A stretch of 64,000 nucleotides of DNA from positions 6,719,270 to 6,783,269 of the forward strand of contig CM046295.1 of NCBI GenBank assembly GCA_025267735.1, written 5' to 3'. Numbering within the stretch: position 1 is the stretch's first letter; the number at the start of each line of letters is the position of its first letter. Source of the DNA: Mactra quadrangularis (lineage: Eukaryota; Mollusca; Bivalvia; Venerida; Mactridae). A program made the position numbers and the translations under genes. Below the pieces are notes generated by a model. That model saw only the letters and a program-made list of their open reading frames with translations, was not told where the DNA came from and did no database searches. Below, one piece after another: positions 1-11,854 of the stretch.

Positions 1-1
1 T

Positions 2-2062
2 GTAGTTCCTGAAACAAAGTTACCTAGTGATGAAAAAGTAGTACCTGAGTCTGAATTGCCTAATGATGAAAAAGAAGTTCATGAATCTGCACTTCCACCA
101 TCAAATCAACACCAATATCAAGATTTAAGAAGTAGGAGTTTAAGCGATGTTTTATCAGACGGAAGGCTACCTCCAGATGGTGGAGAAGTTCTAATCAGTG
201 CTAGAAATAGAACAGCTAGTCTGGGTAACCTGACAAAATATAAAACATTGACAGAATTTGATTGTAGAAAACAATTTTTTGAAACCAGGGGTAGAGTGAG
301 CGGAGAGAGTCAGGATTTATCAATATTCAGAGAAAAATCTCGGCATTCCATAGATAAAAATACAACCACCATTATTGATGAAGGTCAAGGTCAACAGAAG
401 GTCATTGAAAGTGAAGGTCAACTGCCATTATCTGAAGGTCAAGACCATCAGGTTGGCACACAAGGTGAAGGTCACCAGATAATATCTGAAGGTCAAGACC
501 ATCAGGTTGGCACACAAGGTGAAGGTCACCAGATAATATCTGAAGGTCATGATCATCAGATTGTAACACAAGGTGAAGGTCACCAGATAATATCTGAAGG
601 TCAAGGTCATAAGATTGTAACACAAGTTGAAGGTCACCAGATAATATCTGAAGGTCAAGGCGATCAAATTGGCACACAAGGTGATGGCCACAGTCATGTC
701 AATGAAAATGACTTTCAAACTGATGGGAGACGGAATTCTGAATGTCTACAGTCCAATAACTACAGAAGGAGTATTGAACATGCAACCATTAAGGACATGT
801 CAAACCTAACTGTGGTTGACATTGACCTTGACGGAGCAGGGGAGGAGTTTGAAGAAGAGGTTGGATGTGTAGATGCTGATGTGCTTTCAGTAAAGTTGAA
901 AAAATGGTTGGCTGAAAGGCGGAGGTCATCACTTCAAGGTGAAACTGAACGATTTATAAAAGAGGCCTTTCCAGATGATATTTGCCCTACGCCAAGAAGA
1001 ATGCATCGCTTATGTGAACAGATTAAAAGAGAAACTAAAAGGAAAGATTCATTTATTAGGCAAAAGAATGAATCTATAGAAGGGGCTGCGCCGGGGTCAG
1101 GTCGAGATTTGTCTATCAGACGTTATGGGTCTGCTCAGAGTCAACGGAGTGTTGAATGCCTAGATAGGGAAATGACCCCTAGTCATCGGAGTCGTGATGG
1201 AAGCAGATCAAGACATCCTTCGATTGAAAGTATCGGAAGCCGAGGAGGCGGAGCTTCGCCAAAAGGAACGCCACACGCATCCCCATATGAGAGTATGGAA
1301 GATTTGCGATTTAAATGCCGGAAACCAGATTTTATCGAAGTAAGAAAATGTCAAAATGAGGCCAGGAACAGGAAAGCAGATTTTCTAATGAATGCTCATT
1401 TAAAAACTTTTGCAAAACCTAAACCTATTGTTGAGCCTAAGTTTGGCCCCTACAATCTTATCAAAGTGAAAAAGGGTCTGCCAAGGGATCAAAATTTTGA
1501 TAAAAGATATTACCATGATGCTAAAAAACTTGGGCTGTGCCCCAGAGTAGAAGTGGCCGAACAAGCAAAAAAAGTTGAATATGACATATACCGATATGAA
1601 CGTGAATTTAAACAAAATGAAAATCGGAATGTTCGGACATACGTTGAATCACAATATTTAAACTTAAATCAGATTTATCATCGAAGGAAGAAGCCTGAGC
1701 CGGGAGAAATAAGGCGAATCATCAGTCACAGCCAGATAACCAATAAACAAGTGGGATTGATGAATGCTGCCAGTGGTTATCAAAACGAACAGCCTATAGA
1801 CAGGAACGCTGATCAATACATGAATAGCAGATGTATGAATAACTATGGCAATTCATTGACACCGAAACTTTCATATCGTACATGTAATCAAGATAATGCA
1901 AACCAGTCTTATAGGAGTAATTTAGAACAGGGACTGGTTTACGATCGGGATAAAGAACAATATTATCTATTGGGACTTAGAGAACCACAAGATCCAAATG
2001 GACGCAAAGATACAGAAAGGATGAAAATACCTCAAAATACAGAAAATAAGCCAAACGGTTAG
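2..2062 (+). CDS. 3' terminal coding exon of an unrecognised low-complexity, basic repeat protein (partial, 5' end outside window)
   Basis: The frame is open from the left edge (first full codon at 2) to TAG at 2060-2062, about 686 codons. A TTG at 56 is not a start, because the frame continues upstream with a degenerate repeat (VVPESELPNDEKEV). In order the protein shows an acidic/Ser-rich stretch, five 18-residue repeats of the type EGQDHQVGTQGEGHQIIS (DNA 434-703), an acidic patch (EEFEEEVG), an Arg/Ser-rich stretch (HRSRDGSRSRHPS) and a basic, Tyr-rich C-terminal third (codons from about 1290 on) that looks most like a conserved region (RKPDFIEVRKCQNEARNRKA, KKLGLCPRVEVAEQAKKVEY). I see no membrane segment, signal peptide or catalytic motif. 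The family is not recognised; a scaffold or cytoskeletal role is only a guess from composition. An internal splice site cannot be excluded, but frame and codon sense hold throughout. Confidence 0.8.
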   Translation, partial: VVPETKLPSDEKVVPESELPNDEKEVHESALPPSNQHQYQDLRSRSLSDVLSDGRLPPDGGEVLISARNRTASLGNLTKYKTLTEFDCRKQFFETRGRVSGESQDLSIFREKSRHSIDKNTTTIIDEGQGQQKVIESEGQLPLSEGQDHQVGTQGEGHQIISEGQDHQVGTQGEGHQIISEGHDHQIVTQGEGHQIISEGQGHKIVTQVEGHQIISEGQGDQIGTQGDGHSHVNENDFQTDGRRNSECLQSNNYRRSIEHATIKDMSNLTVVDIDLDGAGEEFEEEVGCVDADVLSVKLKKWLAERRRSSLQGETERFIKEAFPDDICPTPRRMHRLCEQIKRETKRKDSFIRQKNESIEGAAPGSGRDLSIRRYGSAQSQRSVECLDREMTPSHRSRDGSRSRHPSIESIGSRGGGASPKGTPHASPYESMEDLRFKCRKPDFIEVRKCQNEARNRKADFLMNAHLKTFAKPKPIVEPKFGPYNLIKVKKGLPRDQNFDKRYYHDAKKLGLCPRVEVAEQAKKVEYDIYRYEREFKQNENRNVRTYVESQYLNLNQIYHRRKKPEPGEIRRIISHSQITNKQVGLMNAASGYQNEQPIDRNADQYMNSRCMNNYGNSLTPKLSYRTCNQDNANQSYRSNLEQGLVYDRDKEQYYLLGLREPQDPNGRKDTERMKIPQNTENKPNG
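434..703 (+). repeat. 54-bp coding minisatellite (5 units) inside gene 1
   Basis: Units begin at 434, 488, 542, 596 and 650, each 54 bp (18 codons), so copy-number change keeps the frame. Units 1 and 2 are identical by eye at the DNA level, while later units carry a few substitutions, which suggests recent expansion at the 5' end of the array. Confidence 0.9.
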
Positions 2063-4188
2063 TAAAATTTATGATTTTTTTTTTGTTTGTTTATTTTGTG
2101 AAATAAGTATCATTTCATTTTTTTAAATATGGTAATAGTTACGTATGCAGTATGGAAAGCTTTGTTTACATGTATGAATTAAAAAAAATTCTATTTTTAT
2201 TTTGGAAACTTTATGTATGAATACTGAATTTATTTTTTGAAATATGGACATTTGTTTGGGGAATTTTGAAATTATAAACTTTGTTAATGAAGTTTGAAAA
2301 ACTTAATAATATATGAAATATGGAACTTTGTTTATGAAATCATTGAAATATGGAAACTGGATGTATGTAACAGAATATTGAAAATTTATTTATGAAATAC
2401 AAACTCTTGTTTTAGGAATTACGTAATAAAAATGTTGTTTATGTAATATTAAAAACTTTATTTGATAATTTTGGAAAAAAATAAGAAATTTGGAAAACTT
2501 TGTTTATGGACGCTGGATGTATGAATATTAGTTTACTGATCTTTGATAAAAACTCTATTCATTGTACTTTATTTTGATGTTCTGCTGTTATAGAAGTTGT
2601 TTGTATTAATTAATTAAAATACTGTTTGCCTTCTTCTTGTTGTTGAGTTGTTTGCGTAGTGGTTGGTATTTTGGCGAATGAGTTTTGTGGGAAAAATCTT
2701 TGTTTTTTTTCAAGTTTTACTTAAGACTGGCTTTGTTTTTAAGTTCCTTTGAAATCTAGAGGAAGGTCTATATTTTGAATTAGATTGAAATTTTACAATT
2801 ATACTTTGGTGTAAGTCAATTATGTATTTTTATTCATTGGTCTTTTCTTTGCCAGTACTTGGCTATCCTTTAACAGGGAGCTAATTTTCAAGAATTGGAT
2901 TAAAAAAGTAATGATAGAGAAGGGGTCCGGTCTGCTTATGTAGGGAGCAGAGTGAGATGAGAGTCATGGGTGAAAATTTCACTATCCTTCTATGGCATTA
3001 AAGGTTGAATGAGTCACATTTTGTACTGTAGTTAGGGTTTATATATTTACATTAAATAACACATACTGGATGAGTAAGTGTATTTTACTATGCAAGTCAC
3101 TTATTATATACAAAATGTATATGAACTCAAAGATGGACATTAGCCAAGAAAAATGGCTATAATTATGTTAATTAAGAAATAACATACAGTTGTCTATATT
3201 TTGTTGTCGAATAAAACATAGGCTCGAGTTTTAAAGCCCAAAGTTAAATATCGAGTGATTAAGCACGTGTTATTTAACAAGATCATCTAAAAAAAGTGTC
3301 TATGCTTTATTCTACAACAAACTATAAAAAACGCAGAATGTTATTATGATTCTAACATTGAAAAATAAATAATTTCCCATCAAGTTCTATCAAGTAGGGG
3401 TTTGAATAATATTTCATAACTTTTGTTTCTATGGAGTGTAGGTCAGGGGGAGAGAGTACCTCTGTGCTGAGGTATTGACAAGTGATTAAATACTTCACAT
3501 TGTATAATTGTTGTCATCTCTATCCATAGAAAAAAAACTTGTTTTTCATCCTGTGTTGACAAAATGAAATTGATTAGTTTATTTGAAGATTCCCAATTTT
3601 TAAAAGAAAAAAAAAGACTTTTAATGTCAAATTCCAAGACATAACTTCATGCCTGTATCAGACAGAAAATGAGTTTTTTTACATGGTTCAAAAATTCAAT
3701 TTATATTTTTAATTTGAAATATAAAGTTTCAAATTAAATATAGAAAGGTCTTGTTACTGAGAAATAATATGTCCTCCATTTAAAGATATTACTCGATTAA
3801 GTTTTTTTCATACAACATGAATCAAGTTTTTCTCCTCTAGGGAACTTATATCTTCAGTTGTGCTTGGTTGGTGTTTTTGCAAATCTCTGAAGAAGAACAC
3901 CGTTCTCCAATGATTGACGTATACAATTACTGTTGAATGAAGCCTTTTCCATTAATTTCCTTCTCTCAACTCATAGACATGTTGCCTACATCAGATTTAA
4001 ATGAGTTTGTCGGTATTAAAGATGATCACATGACTTGTACATCTTGACATAGAATACGGTATTCTTACAACAAGATATTATCACCACTTATCTGAAACAG
4101 ACACTTTGTAGGAAACAAGTATCAATGGTTTGATCAACTGTCCTGCTCCACTCCTTATAATATAGCATTGTAATTTTCACATTTTATT
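2063..4188 (+). other. 3' UTR and downstream flank of gene 1
   Basis: No coding sequence is seen. Positions 2100-2560 are built from loose repeats of a word like AATATGGAAACTTTGTTTATG. Candidate poly(A) signals AATAAA lie at 2425-2430 and 3210-3215. The rest is AT-rich unique-looking sequence. Confidence 0.5.
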
Positions 4189-4198
4189 GAAGAATAAA

Positions 4199-4432
4199 AA
4201 GCCGCGACCGTGGGGTAGTGGTTAGCATGTCTGACTTCGAATCTGGAGATCGCCGATACGAGCCCAGTCACGGTAGGTCATACCCTACACATAAGTTGTT
4301 GGCCTCGTGGTAGGGTAAGTTAGTACTGGTAATAGAAAAGTGTCCAGGAAACCTGTAGTAGGAAGAGCTGGCTGTCGTATATATGACCTAAATATGTGTT
4401 GAATAAGACATTAAAAAAAAAACAAAAAAAAA
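4199..4432 (+). mobile_element. tRNA-derived SINE, family A, full-length copy
   Basis: The head GCCGCGACCGTGGGGTAGTG with GGTTAGCATGT resembles a tRNA A box, and CGATACGAGCCC is a degraded B box. A unique body follows and the element ends in an A-rich tail. A 10-bp direct repeat GAAGAATAAA flanks it (4189-4198 and 4433-4442), as expected for target-primed insertion. Two more copies of the family lie at 31935-32103 and 34286-34500. Confidence 0.85.
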
Positions 4433-4469
4433 GAAGAATAAATCTTGTGACAAAAAACATAGTTAGCCA

Positions 4470-4790
4470 TTCAGTTAGCTCAGTTTGTAGTGGACTAGTC
4501 TACTGATCAAATATCAAATCAAAGGGTCATAGGTTTATTTCCTTGGCTGGGTATACAACCTAGGAGTTTGGTCATGAAATAATTTCTATGGCCTTTCTTT
4601 CTCCTACCACTGATTCTAAATCATGTAGGGCAGTTGTCAGTCACTGACAAAGGTATGCTCCTATAGTAACTGCTAAATTTAGTAGCTCAGTTGGTAGATT
4701 TAGCCTTTCCAGGAATGGTAAGAAGGTTGACGGATCACCATGACATGACCTATATAATGTGTTGCTGCAGCGTTAAAACAGCCAAAACAA
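4470..4790 (+). mobile_element. tRNA-derived SINE, family D
   Basis: The body TAGTAGCTCAGTTGGTAGAT is tRNA-like, and the 3' end has the word GACATGACCTATATAATGTG followed by GTTGCTGCAGCGTTAAAAC. The same tail appears at 8285-8345 and, in relatives, at 18815-19145 (-), 25890-26345 and 32370-32420. This copy supplies the empty-site sequence for the nested insertion at 25985-26289. Confidence 0.65.
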
Positions 4791-7489
4791 CAATGAACAA
4801 TGAATAACAGCATCTGTCAATATGCAATCAAATTATTGTAGAGAGATCAGGTCTAGACTTCAAAATATTAAAAATTAATTTTTCATTATAAAGTTTGAAC
4901 CATGCAGTCTCCAAAATCATACTGTATTAAATTAGAGTTTGAATTAAAGCTAGACATGAAAAACATAAAAATATTATATCAAAGTAAATACTTAATTTCA
5001 ATATTTTTAATTAATGAAATTTGAAACCAGTCACTCAATTCAATGTTGGAATTAAGGTATACAATCCCTAACTAAAAACTATGTTTTATGACTGGTGAAT
5101 AATTCTATAAATAGTTTTATTTGTTTGTACATCGTATTTCTAAACTTTTTACCGTGTTAGATATTTTAATAATGTCAACATAGACTTTTTATGGACATAT
5201 TTAAAATTATTCTATTTTCATATGCAAGGGAGGTAATTACTAAGTCCTGTCAAAGTTTGTGTCTAATAGTTTTGAAATGGCAAGTTATGTAATAAATCTA
5301 ATCCATGCAGAATGATTAACAAATTGTGATAAATGAAAAATATCATGTTTTGTAAGATTTTGTCATACTTTTTCAATATCAGATTTAGAATGAAAGTAGC
5401 GTTAGGGATTGTATACCTTAAATGTGCTGCTAGACATCAAAAACACGCAAACAATTGATAAGTATGAATTGTAAATTCTTAATGCATTACTTTTATTCAG
5501 ACGTGTTCCAGTGCCATGTAGCCCACATTGAAGATTGGAATATATCTAAATGTGTAGCGTTGTAAACTAAGTCTTTATTATTACTTTTTCAATCTTTATT
5601 ATTATTATTATTTATCATTTTTGTTTTTATTATTTCATCATTATCATCACCATCACCATCACCACTACAATCATCAATATTATGAATAATTTATTATCAT
5701 GATTAAGAATAGAGCTATATAAACAAAGAAATGATGACAAAATTTTCAATTCATTATTTTTTCTGATAATTTTGAAATGTTTTGTTGATTGTTTTAATTA
5801 ATAAAATATTGACTATAATGAGGTAGCAGAAATAAGATGTAAATGGTGTACTGTCTGTTTTTTCTCAACTGTCAAAGCTTGAATAATTACACGGTGACTG
5901 AATGCATTGTTTTTGTACTGGCGGCCTAATTGTTATAAAATATATCTTGACTAAAACATACCATTCGGCATAAACAGCTTTACTCGATCATAATACACAC
6001 TTTCGGAAACTCATGGATGTATTACAACAATAATTTTAATAAACGCATTCACCGTGAAATTATTCATGTTTTGACAGTTGAGAAAAAACCAACAATAACT
6101 GAAGTGATTTTTTATTTAAAAGTCACCTAATTATCATATCATATTTAATGACCTAGTCAAGAAAAATTACAAACACCAGATTAGTATTAAAAAGAATGAA
6201 AAATGTTTAATTGATTATTTTAATTATTGAAAAAATTAATATTGACTATAATGAGTAAGGAGAATGGGGCAGAATTTTGCCCCCAAAATGACCTGAAGAA
6301 ACACACTACAGGTTTGAAAATTAAAATGAATTTGGTGTAATTGACAGTCTACTATGGACAAGTATGAAAAATGAAAAAGAATGAAAAATGTAAAAATTGA
6401 TTATTTTAATTAATAAAATACTGACTATCACTAGTTTCCACAGTTACTATCAGAGTGATTAGAGATATTTTGATGTAAACCAGATGTCAACCTGTCTGTC
6501 TCCAGGGTATATCACTAGTTTTGTACTAATTGGAAATTTTGAGTGCACATGTTGATTATCGCACATGTCGATTGTTCAATCCGAGCGAAATCGGGAATCT
6601 GAGATGTATATCCGAGAGTTTGATATATATTCTATGGTATGTAGTTTTTCGGGTTCGGAATCGATCGGGGAGAGTGTTTTTTATGGTTGGAACTATTCGT
6701 AAACTATTGTGTTGTTTTGATGACTCTAAATTTTGGATTTGGAATTGATTCGGAGATGTATGTATCTGGTGTTCGGAATTCTGGATTTTACGATTTCATT
6801 CGGAATTGTTTTAACAATTAATGAATAAATCAGAGAGTATGTTTTGATGACATTGTGGAAAGGCGTAAAACACTTGATTACGTGTATAATGTACATGGTT
6901 TGATATATTTTGATCAGGAATACAGTTTTCTGGTAGTATTTTATGCCATGGGTTTTGATGTGTTTTTAAAGTCGAATAGAATTTAAAGGTATGTAAATTA
7001 TTATTTTGTGGACCATATTGTAAATTGACATATATTTTTAATTGTGTTATCCACTATAAATAAAAGACTTTTTCTTACCTACTTATTTGAATTTGGAAAA
7101 TGATTTTTATGAAAAAATGCACAAAGTCACCGATTTTTTATTTTGGGTTCGTTATGATTGTGTTACATCTTTCTCACAGTGTATGATGTTTGATGTCTTT
7201 ATAAAGAGACAAAATGGCTTAATTGATTTCAATGTTGATTTGGAGCTATGTTTATTATCTTTACTTTGTATTTAAAAATGACTTTTTTATGAAGAATACA
7301 AGACTGTTGTTTGAAGTCTGGTCTTTGTTATTGTTATATAATCATATTATTTGTGATGTACATTGATGGATTAGCACAATACCAGTCTAAATACATGTTT
7401 ATAAAGAAAAATGTTGACTAGTTTTGTAATGACCCATCAAAGGGATGTCGACTTGTTTTACGCTGACCCATGTATATGTTTTGTTTTTT
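4791..7489. other. Gene-free stretch
   Basis: No coding exon is seen. It holds a short impure TTA/ATC microsatellite (about 5590-5690), a lone GGGAGGTAATTA word (about 5229), and a patch unusually rich in CpG for this window (6530-6800). Open frames here are short and lack coding character. Confidence 0.5.
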
Positions 7490-7785
7490 ATTTATTTCTG
7501 TTGGGTTTAATACCATAGCAACACATTGTATAGGTTATATAACAGGGTCTAGTGCACCTAACCTAGCTTTCTTGGACCCTTGTCTTTAACCAGTTCTCAC
7601 CTACCCTTCCACATGGCTGGAAACTTCTCCATATTATCTAATCAATGGAGGAAAATTGACATCATTGTCAAATTTTCATGGAAGGGATAACCTCCCCGGG
7701 TGGGATTCGAACGCAGACCCTCTTCAGGACACCAGATTCGAAATCTAGGCATGCTACCAATTGGGCTACCGACCCGGGTTGTATA
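7490..7785 (-). mobile_element. tRNA-derived SINE, family B
   Basis: Read on the minus strand it starts CCCGGGTCGGTAGCCCAATT with GGTAGCATGCC (A-box-like) and GCGTTCGAATCCCAC (B-box-like). It then carries the family body (CTTCCATGAAAATTTGACAA) and ends near AACCTATACAATGTGTTGCT. Relatives lie at 19226-19505 (+), 21485-21655 (+), 33290-33580 (-) and 40225-40470 (+). Confidence 0.8.
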
Positions 7786-7944
7786 TGTTTTAGGTAACAT
7801 ATGTGTATAAGCCAGAATGTTATTGGGTTTTTAAGATACTGGAATCATTTGAAATGAAAGTTTAAAAGTTGTAAAAAGTTTAAGTACAGTTTAAAGTCTT
7901 CTTCCATATTCATGTTCAGCCGACTTTACTATTTTGTATGATAA

Positions 7945-8130
7945 CTCCTGAACATTGAAATCACCCTCAGGCAGGCGATCCCTCATAGTACCTTTTTACA
8001 CCTGGGTGGAGTGGAACAATTGTAGGTTAATTTCTTGCTCAAGAAAATTAGCAGTGCTCTTAGTGAAGATGGAAGCCCATATCGCTTGATCCCTTAGCAC
8101 GCTTCCTACCTCTGGACTACTGCTTTTACT
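7945..8130 (-). mobile_element. tRNA-derived SINE, family C, degraded copy
   Basis: On the minus strand it carries the shared core (GAGCACTGCTAATTTTCTTG, CTCCACCCAGGTGTAAA). Other copies lie at 24675-24900 (-), 32655-32910 (+) and 63190-63460 (+). Confidence 0.65.
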
Positions 8131-8154
8131 TGACTTTTTTACTCAGGATGCATG

Positions 8155-8260
8155 TTTGCCAGGGTTCAACACCAATTGTGTCTGGGGATTCTGTGGATCC
8201 CAAAAATTTGGGAGGAATCCCAGTGGATCACAGCTGAGGATTCCATCAGGATCGCTAAAA
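8155..8260 (+). repeat. Dispersed repeat, shared in inverted orientation with 26350-26450
   Basis: The word GGATCCCAAAAATTTGGGAG and its surroundings (TGTCTGGGGATTC upstream, GGAATCCCAGTGGATC downstream) match the reverse complement of 26350-26450 with scattered differences. The core is itself a short palindrome. No coding potential is seen. Confidence 0.55.
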
Positions 8261-8970
8261 AATTGCCATGTTCTTGAGTAGGTTGACTGACTTTCGTGAT
8301 GTGACGTCACCTATACAATGTGTTGCTACAATGTTAAACCCAACAAATAATGTATGAGTACAATGACATGAGCTTGGAAGATATTAAGGGCATGTGTTGA
8401 CGTTTTATGACAAGAAACTGTATTCCTTTATCAAATTTTAATACAAATGACTATTTTGAAGGATTGGCAATCACTAATCAATGGTAATATAGAGAGTGCT
8501 GATGATTGTTGTGTAAATAACATGTATATGTTGTCATTATCATGCCTGCATCATTATTGATTAAGTGAACTAAAATTTAATTAAGCCTGTTTCAGCCCTT
8601 TGAGGGAATGGGTTATTGTACATTTTATCATTATGGTGCTTGCACTATAAATTATAAAAAAAATTTGTGGTGGGTGTTTTTTAGCCCTTTGAATGATGGG
8701 GTAGTTGTACATGCTTTCATTATGATGGCTGTATAAAACATTGATGTTTTTGTGAATAAGGGAATCTAAAATTTAATTGAAACTGTTTTAGCCCTTTGAA
8801 TGAATTTGGTGATTGCTTTTGTCATCAAATGTACACATGTTGGTCTGTATTTCGGAAAGTGTCTTTGAAATTCAATGTAAATTGAAATTTGAATTGGAAT
8901 CTGTTTTGTCTTTTGAAATATTGGTGACTGTTATGCTATTATAATACAATTTCATTCAACTGCCATTGGA

Positions 8971-9085
8971 TCATACACTGGAACATTAACCCTGCTGATT
9001 TGAATACTCACTACAGAATTTCTGTACTCTTAATTTAAATCAGTAGTGTTAATGTATGCACCACTGATATTAGAATAAAATTTAA
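8971..9085. mobile_element. Palindromic MITE, short copy
   Basis: The left arm AACCCTGCTGATTTGAATAC is mirrored by a right arm containing AATTTAAATCAGTAGTGTTA. The same arms, in better condition, bound the element at 30415-30575. Confidence 0.6.
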
Positions 9086-9089
9086 TTAT

Positions 9090-9352
9090 ATCCCCGCTTC
9101 GAAGAAGAGGGGGGTATACTGTTTTACCCTTGTCCGTCCGTCCGTACGTCCGTCCGTTACAAAATTTCCGTCGCAGTTTTCTCAGCAACTACATCATGCA
9201 GCAGCCTAATACTTTGCATATTGCTTCATCCCATAGTCCCATGTGGTTTAAAGCGATTTCATGCTCCTTGCTCATCTACTTCCTGTTTGTCGCATATTTT
9301 TAGATTTTGGCGGGGGTATCACTAGTGAGCATTAGCTCACAGATTTACTTGT
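9090..9352 (+). mobile_element. Non-autonomous dispersed repeat with (GTCC)n-like core
   Basis: It starts TATCCCCGCTTCGAAGAAGA, contains GTCCGTCCGTCCGTACGTCC, and ends GGCGGGGGTATCACTAGTGA with GCATTAGCTCACAG. CpG-rich repeats of this layout (CCCCGC end, GTCCG core, GCGGGGGTAT end) are frequent in mollusc DNA. It is a sharp CpG-rich island in AT-rich surroundings. Confidence 0.6.
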
Positions 9353-10393
9353 TATACATGTTTTTAATATGATGTTAATGTATAATGGTTTAATGTTTTA
9401 AAGGGTAAATCTATGAATTCAAATGTAAATTAAAACTAAATCAGGAGCCTTTAAAGGATATGATAGCTGTGGCCTTGGCTTACTGGTAGAGTGAAGGATT
9501 TGTTATCCATATTCGATTCCTGCCCCTACAAATTATAGGTCATTAATCGCATATTTTAGTTATGAAGGTGATAGTTTGTTTGTACCGCAGCAGAAAACCC
9601 ACGTATTTTAATTCTGACTATAGTCTATTAAAGGATGGTGGATGACTGAATGATTGGTTATTGATTGTACATTCACACTTGTGTACACATGTGTTTTGTC
9701 ACCATGAGATGAGTTTGTTTTGATGAGACTTTTGAAGTCTAGCAGCCGTATGATTTCTTGCACGAATATGTAGTTCAGAATTTTGTTCTATTTTGTTTGC
9801 TTTTACGAAGTTATTATAGTGCAATTGTGAAACAATTTCTCACAACTTAAATTAATAAGTTTCTAGTTCCCCAAATACTGAGCTAGTCGGATAAAGTTTC
9901 TCGCTCATGGAAACAACATGGTAGGTTTTTGATGGAATTCAAACCAACACAGAGCTGGCTATCTGAAAACTACCAGTCCAAGGTTGTAACCACTCAGTCA
10001 CTTCAGTTTTCATGAGAAATAAATGAAGCATCTAGGATGGTGCATGTAGGTTATCGATCATTGATTCATGCACGATAATGTGACTGTTAAAAAGTTATAA
10101 AATTTCACATGGAATCATTGAATGACAGACAGTAGAAGGACAACTTTGATGAGATGTGTTCCATGTAATGAATGATACACATGACCATATATGGTAATAT
10201 ATGAGTATTTGTAATACTGTAGTGGGTGGGGAGTGATTCAAGGATTTGTTGAGTCAGCATAATGTATTCTATGAATGTGGATTGCTCATTAATTAGTGAA
10301 ACTTTGCCTATAGATTCTTTAATGATGTACCAAATGTATTTTATGTTGAAAACAATGTTTTTTGTCAAAATTGACAAATATGATACTTACAAT

Positions 10394-10535
10394 AATGATG
10401 ATGATAATAGAAATAATGATGATGATGATAATAATAATAATAATAATGACGATGACGAAGACGATGACCATGATGATGATGATGACAACGATGATGATGG
10501 TCATGGTGATGGTCATGGTGGTGATGATGATATTC

Positions 10536-10622
<87 letters not shown>

Positions 10623-10660
10623 ATGATGATAATAATATCGATAATAATAACAACAACTTT
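10394..10660. repeat. (GAT)n microsatellite
   Basis: An impure GAT/AAT tract contains a pure ATG/GAT run at 10536-10621 (about 28 units). It opens several long frames (poly-Asp, poly-Met, poly-His) that are not genes. Confidence 0.97.
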
Positions 10661-10920
10661 TCAACGAGAATTTTGATTAATTTAATCTTCCATGTGGACA
10701 GTACAATATGTCACGTATCAAGTATAGTCATCAATATCATTGTTTTTATTGATCTGAGAGAAGGGCAATGATTTGTTGCTCTCATCCATAGAACAATGTC
10801 AGAACAATGTTTTCCTGGTCTACAGAACAATGATCTAATGGTTAAAATCACCAGAAACCTGTCACAGTTGTCATATTACGTATTATTTATTGCCACCCAC
10901 ACTTTTTTCTACTGTATATA

Positions 10921-11854
10921 CAGTGCTCACCAAAAGTTTGGAGACAAAGGAAATCCATGACTGAGCACAAAACTTGTCTATCAACTTGTAAATTAATATT
11001 TTTTAAGTAGTTGAGCGGGTTGGGTATATCGGGACACCTAACAAATTTTTGGGAATTTTTTAAAAAATAACAGCATTTTTTACAAGGTTGTCATTCAAAA
11101 TGAAAGTCTATCCCTTTGTCGTAGTGAGTATGTGGATGTTTTATCATTTTCATCATTGTTAATAGGTTTAACATTTGTTAAAATAAAAACACTATCATAG
11201 GGGTATTTTAGGACATGTCAGATATTTCTGGACAGTATAGAGGGTAATTGTAGACACCTTAATGATCTTGTATAAATGTCATTTTACCTACCAAGATTCC
11301 AGACTAAGTTTTGCGCTGATCTATGAAAATGTATTAATTTTTTTGAATTCCAATGATTGTTTTTTTTTTTAATACATTAAGTATGATTGGTGATAAAATG
11401 AAACCACATTTCATGAATACATCATAATAAATACTGGTAGGTGCAGCATCTGATATACCAAAGCCTATAACTTTATAAATTCTTAAGCTACTTCTGCAGT
11501 ATCAACTTCAACTAGAATCATAACAAAAAACATGAAGCAGAAACTAAGAGCATTTTGAGATCAATAGACAGGGCTTTTCCACTAATATACCAAGGACATT
11601 TACAGGCACCTTCCTCTTCAAAAATTTCTTTGAAATAATGCAGTTTTCTCCGAATTTGGAGTTTACCTTTGATATTTCATTGGCCTATCAATGAAATTGT
11701 GTTGAAATTTCCCCAAATGTTCTATACAAAGTAAGGCTCCAGGTCCCTTCCCCACATACTGAAAAAAAGCCCTGATACTGGTATCGAATATTAGATAAAA
11801 TCTATGTAGTAGGCTTACAAAGTGAAAATGTCTCCTAACTTTTGGATGGCACTG
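10921..11854. mobile_element. Degraded Tc1-like element without transposase
   Basis: The left end CAGTGCTCACCAAAAGTTTG is preceded by TA. The right end, read on the minus strand, is CAGTGCCATCCAAAAGTTAG, also followed by GAGACA. The interior (about 0.9 kb) shows no transposase-like frame. Related ends occur at 56807-57132. Confidence 0.65.

Noticed and set aside
402..718. Antisense frames opposite the gene 1 repeat
   Set aside because: They are shadows of the 54-bp coding repeat; only the plus frame continues open over the whole 2 kb.
4199..4280. tRNA-like segment (also at 7710, 19230, 34286, 63190)
   Set aside because: A and B boxes are present, but arms do not fold into a good cloverleaf and each is followed by a repeated body and tail. 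They are SINE heads, not tRNA genes.
10262..10771. Long frames of poly-Asp, poly-Met and poly-His on both strands
   Set aside because: They are produced by the (GAT)n microsatellite; all frames are open because the unit is three bases without stops.
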